From positions 27,713,001 through 27,777,000 of the forward strand of contig NC_065575.1 of the NCBI RefSeq assembly GCF_937616625.2: a stretch of 64,000 bases of DNA. Direction: 5' to 3'. Position 1 is the stretch's first letter. Every line of letters starts with the position of its first letter. The notes beneath the pieces are model-generated. The model made no database searches. It was not told the origin of the DNA and saw nothing but the letters and a program-made list of their open reading frames with translations. This document shows positions 60,792-64,000 of the stretch, piece by piece. This DNA comes from Mercurialis annua. Taxonomy: Eukaryota > Streptophyta > Magnoliopsida > Malpighiales > Euphorbiaceae. The position numbers and the translations under genes were made by a program.

Positions 60792-63700
60792 ATTAGTATG
60801 TCGCGTCACAAGTCTCTTTAACGCGTCGTTTTGATTACCTAAGCATGGTTAGGTTATGTTACGTAAAGTGTGCATGAAAAGTGACGCTAGATTAGTATGT
60901 CGCGTCTAAAGTCTCTTTGACGCGTCGGTCTGATTACTTCAGCATGGTTAGGTAATATTACGTAAAGTGTGCCTGGAAAGAGACGCTAGATTAGTATGTC
61001 GCGTCACAAGTCTCTTCAGCGCGTCGTTCCGATTACCTAATCATGGTTAGGTCATATTACGCAAAATTTGCATGAAACGTGATGCTAGATTAGTATGTCC
61101 CTTCTCAAGTATTTTTAACGCGTTATTTCGATTACCATGATTATGTCACGTCACAAATCTCTCTAACGCCTCGTTCTGATTACCTAAGCATGGCTAGGTC
61201 ATATTACACAGAGTGTTCGTGAAAAGTGACAATAGATTAGTATGTTGCATCTCAAGTCTCTTTAACGCGTAGTTTCAATTACCATGCTTATGTCGCGTCA
61301 CAAGTCTCTGTAACGTGTCGTTCCAATTACCTAAGTATGGTAGGTTATATTATGCAAAGTGTGTGTTAAAAGTGACGCTATATTACTATGTCGCGTCACA
61401 AGTCTCTTTAATGCGTCGTTATGATTACCTAATCATGGCTTAATTACACAAAGTGTGCGTGAAAAGTGACGATATATTAGTATGTCGCGTCACAAGTCTT
61501 ATTAACTCGTCGTTCCGATAAAATAAGTATGGTTAGGTTATATTACGCAAAATGTGCTTGAAAAGTGACGCTAGATTATTATGTCACATCTCAAGTCTCT
61601 TTAACGCGTCATTTAAATTACATAGGCATGGTTAGGCTATACGCAAAGTGTGCGTGAAAAGTGACGCTAGATTAGTATGCCACATCTTAAGTCTCATTAA
61701 CGCGTCGTTCCGATAAACTAAGTATCATTTGGTTATATTACGCAAACTGTGCGTGAAAAGTGACGCTAGATTAGTATGTCGCGTCTCATGTCTCTTTAAC
61801 GCGTCGTTTCAATTACCATGCTTATGTCGCGTTATAAGTCTCACTAACGCACTGTTCTGATTACCTACGCATGGCTAGGTTATATTACGCAAACTCTGCG
61901 TGAAAAGTGAAGCTAAATTAGTATGTCGCGACTCAAGTCTCTATAACGCGTCGTATCGATTACATACGCATGGTTAGTTTATATTACGGAAAGTATACGT
62001 GAATAGTGACAATAGATTAGTCTATTGCGTCTCAAGTTCTTTTAACGCGTGTTTCCGATTACCTAAGCATGGTTAGGTTATATTACGCAAAGTGTGCATG
62101 AAAAATGACGCTAGATTACTATGTCGCATCACAAGTCTCTTTAACGCGTCGTTCTGATTACCTAAGCATGGTTAGGTTACACAAAGTGTGCGTGAAAAGT
62201 GACGCTAGATTAGTATGTCGCGCCACAAGTCCCTTTAACGTGTCGTTTCGATTACCTAAGAAATGTTAGGCTATATTATGCAAAGTGTGCGTGAAATGTG
62301 ACGCTAGAATAGTATGTCACATCACAAGTCTCTTTAACACGTCGTTTTGATTTCCTAAGCATGGTTAGGTTGTATTACGCAAAGTGTGCATGAAAAGTGA
62401 CACTAGATAAGTATGTCGCGTCTCAAGTCTCTTCAACGCGTCGGTCGGATTACTTCAGCATGGTTAGGTTATATTACACAAAGTGTGCGTGAAAAGTGAC
62501 ACTAGATTAGTATGTCGTGTCACAAGTCTCTTTAACGCGTCGGTCCGATTACTTCAGCGTGGTTAGGTTATATTACGCAAAGTGCGAGTGAAAAGTGACG
62601 CTAGATTAGTACGTCGTGCCACAAGTCTCTTTAACGCGTCGTTCCGATTACCTAAGCATGGTTAAGTTATATTACGCAAAGTGTGCATGAAAAGTGACGC
62701 TAGATTAGTATGTCGCGTCACAAGTCCCTTTAACACGTCGTTCCGATTACCTAAGCATGGTTAGGTTATATTAGGCGAAGTGTGCGTGAAAAGCGACGCT
62801 AGATTAGTATGTCGCGTCTTAAGTCTCTATAACACGTCGGTTTGATTACATTAGCATGGTTAGGTTATATTACACAAAGTGTGAGTGAAAAGTGACACTA
62901 AATTAGTATGTCGTGTCACAAGTCTCTTTAACGCGTCATTATGATTACCTACCCATGGTTAGTTTATATTATGCAAAGTTTGCGTGAAAAGTGACGCTAG
63001 ATTAGTATGTCGTGTCTCAAGTCTCTTTGACGCGTCACAAATATCTCCATCGCCTAGTTCCGATTACCTAAGCATGGTTAGGTTATATTACGCAGAATGT
63101 GCATGAAAAATGATGCTATATTAGTATGTCGCGTCTCAAGTCTCTATATCATGTCGTTTCGATAAACATGCTTATGTCGCGTCACAACTCTCTCTAACGC
63201 GTCGTTACGATTACCTAAGCATGGTTAGTTTATATTACGCAAAGTGTGCGTTAAAAGTGACAATAGATTAGTCTGTCGCGCCTCAAGTCTTTTTGACACG
63301 TCGTTCCAATTACCTAAGCATGGTTTGGATATATTATGCAAAGAGTGCGTAAAAAGTGATGCTAGATTAGTATGACGTTTCTCAAGTCTTTTTAACGCGT
63401 CATTCTTATTACCTAAGCATGATTAGGTTATGTTACGCAAAGTATGCGTGAAAAGTGACGCTAGATTAGTATGTCGCATCTCAAGTCTCATTAATGTGTC
63501 TTTACTATTAACTACGCATGGTTAGATTATATTACGCAAAGTGTGTGTGAAAAGTGACGCTAGATTAGTATGTCGCATCTCAAGTCTCATTAACGTGTCG
63601 TTTCGATTACCTAAGCATGGTTAGGTTATATTATGCAAATTGTGTGTTAAAAGTGACTATAGATTAGTATGTCACGTCTGAAGTCTTTTTAAAGCGTCAT

Positions 63701-64000
63701 TCCGATTACCTATGCAAGGTTTAGTTATATTACGCAAGGTGTGCGTGAAAAGTGATGGTAATATTTCGCGTCTCAAGTCTCTTTAACGAGTCGTTTTTGA
63801 TTACCATGCTTATGTCGTTTTGATTACCTATGCATGGTTACGTTATATTACGCAAAATGTGCGTGAGAAGTGACGGTAGATTAGTATGTCGCATCTCAAG
63901 TCTCTTTAATGCGTTGTTTTTATTACCATCCTTATGTCGCGTCAGAAGTCTCTCTAACGTGTCGTTACGATTACTAAAGCATGGTTAAGTTATATTACGC
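60792..64000. repeat. Satellite array, block 3
   Basis: Resumes with ATTAGTATGTCGCGTCAC directly after the LTR end. Same family and orientation as blocks 1 and 2. Runs to the end of the window. Confidence 0.97.

Noticed and set aside
1..64000. tRNA, rRNA or host single-copy genes
   Set aside because: I looked for them and saw none; every recognisable coding region belongs to a transposable element.

Overview
The window comes from a repeat-rich, probably pericentromeric or otherwise heterochromatic block of a eudicot-like plant nuclear genome. I see no host single-copy gene, no tRNA and no rRNA. The evidence for a plant is an Athila-lineage Ty3/gypsy element with its extra ORF, Mutator-like elements (MULEs) with 9-bp target duplications, a MULE-borne DUF1985/Ulp1-like gene, and a plant mobile domain (PMD) protein. 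All of these sit in a long tandem satellite.

Backbone: positions 1-10233, 27544-33119 and 60792-64000 are one satellite family. It has a basic unit of about 99 bp and a longer variant of about 147 bp, in which about 48 bp of the monomer is duplicated. The array runs off both ends of the window. Two large composite insertions interrupt it.

First insertion (10234-27543): three nested layers in Russian-doll order. The outermost is a probable solo LTR whose target duplication has decayed (TTAGC/TTTGT; the satellite consensus is TTAGT). It was split by a second, related solo LTR (10886-25481, duplication ATTAC). That was split in turn by a full-length Athila-like Ty3/gypsy element on the minus strand (11803-24108, duplication CATAT). 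The Athila-like element has two LTRs, a PBS, a PPT, gag, protease, RT, RNase H and integrase, plus an Athila ORF-1-type protein downstream of pol. All coding regions are broken by a few stops and one frameshift. A 12-bp palindrome, GCTCGATCGAGC, recurs in clusters in both LTRs, in the pro-RT linker and between pol and the last ORF.

Second insertion (33120-60791): a non-autonomous Tat/Ogre-like LTR retrotransposon with LTRs of about 2.3 kb. It has no recognisable gag or pol but carries an antisense, intron-containing PMD gene and several minisatellites. A left-truncated copy of its own 3' internal end precedes the left LTR, which suggests a collapsed tandem. The left LTR was hit twice within about 56 bp by DNA transposons: a 2.55-kb long-TIR MULE-like foldback element (35387-37939, 9-bp duplication) and a 10.85-kb MULE (38005-48851, 9-bp duplication). 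The larger MULE carries two convergent genes: a decayed MuDR-type transposase on the minus strand and a multi-exon DUF1985/Ulp1-type cysteine protease gene on the plus strand.

Everything coding here is therefore transposon-borne. Most of it is decayed, with several stops consistent with deamination of methylated cytosines. The items I find most worth attention are the palindrome cassette of the Athila-like element, the antisense PMD gene in a gag/pol-less element, the MULE-borne Ulp1-like gene with a pervasive TATGATAAT-type repeat, and the repeated use of one position of the satellite monomer as an insertion site.
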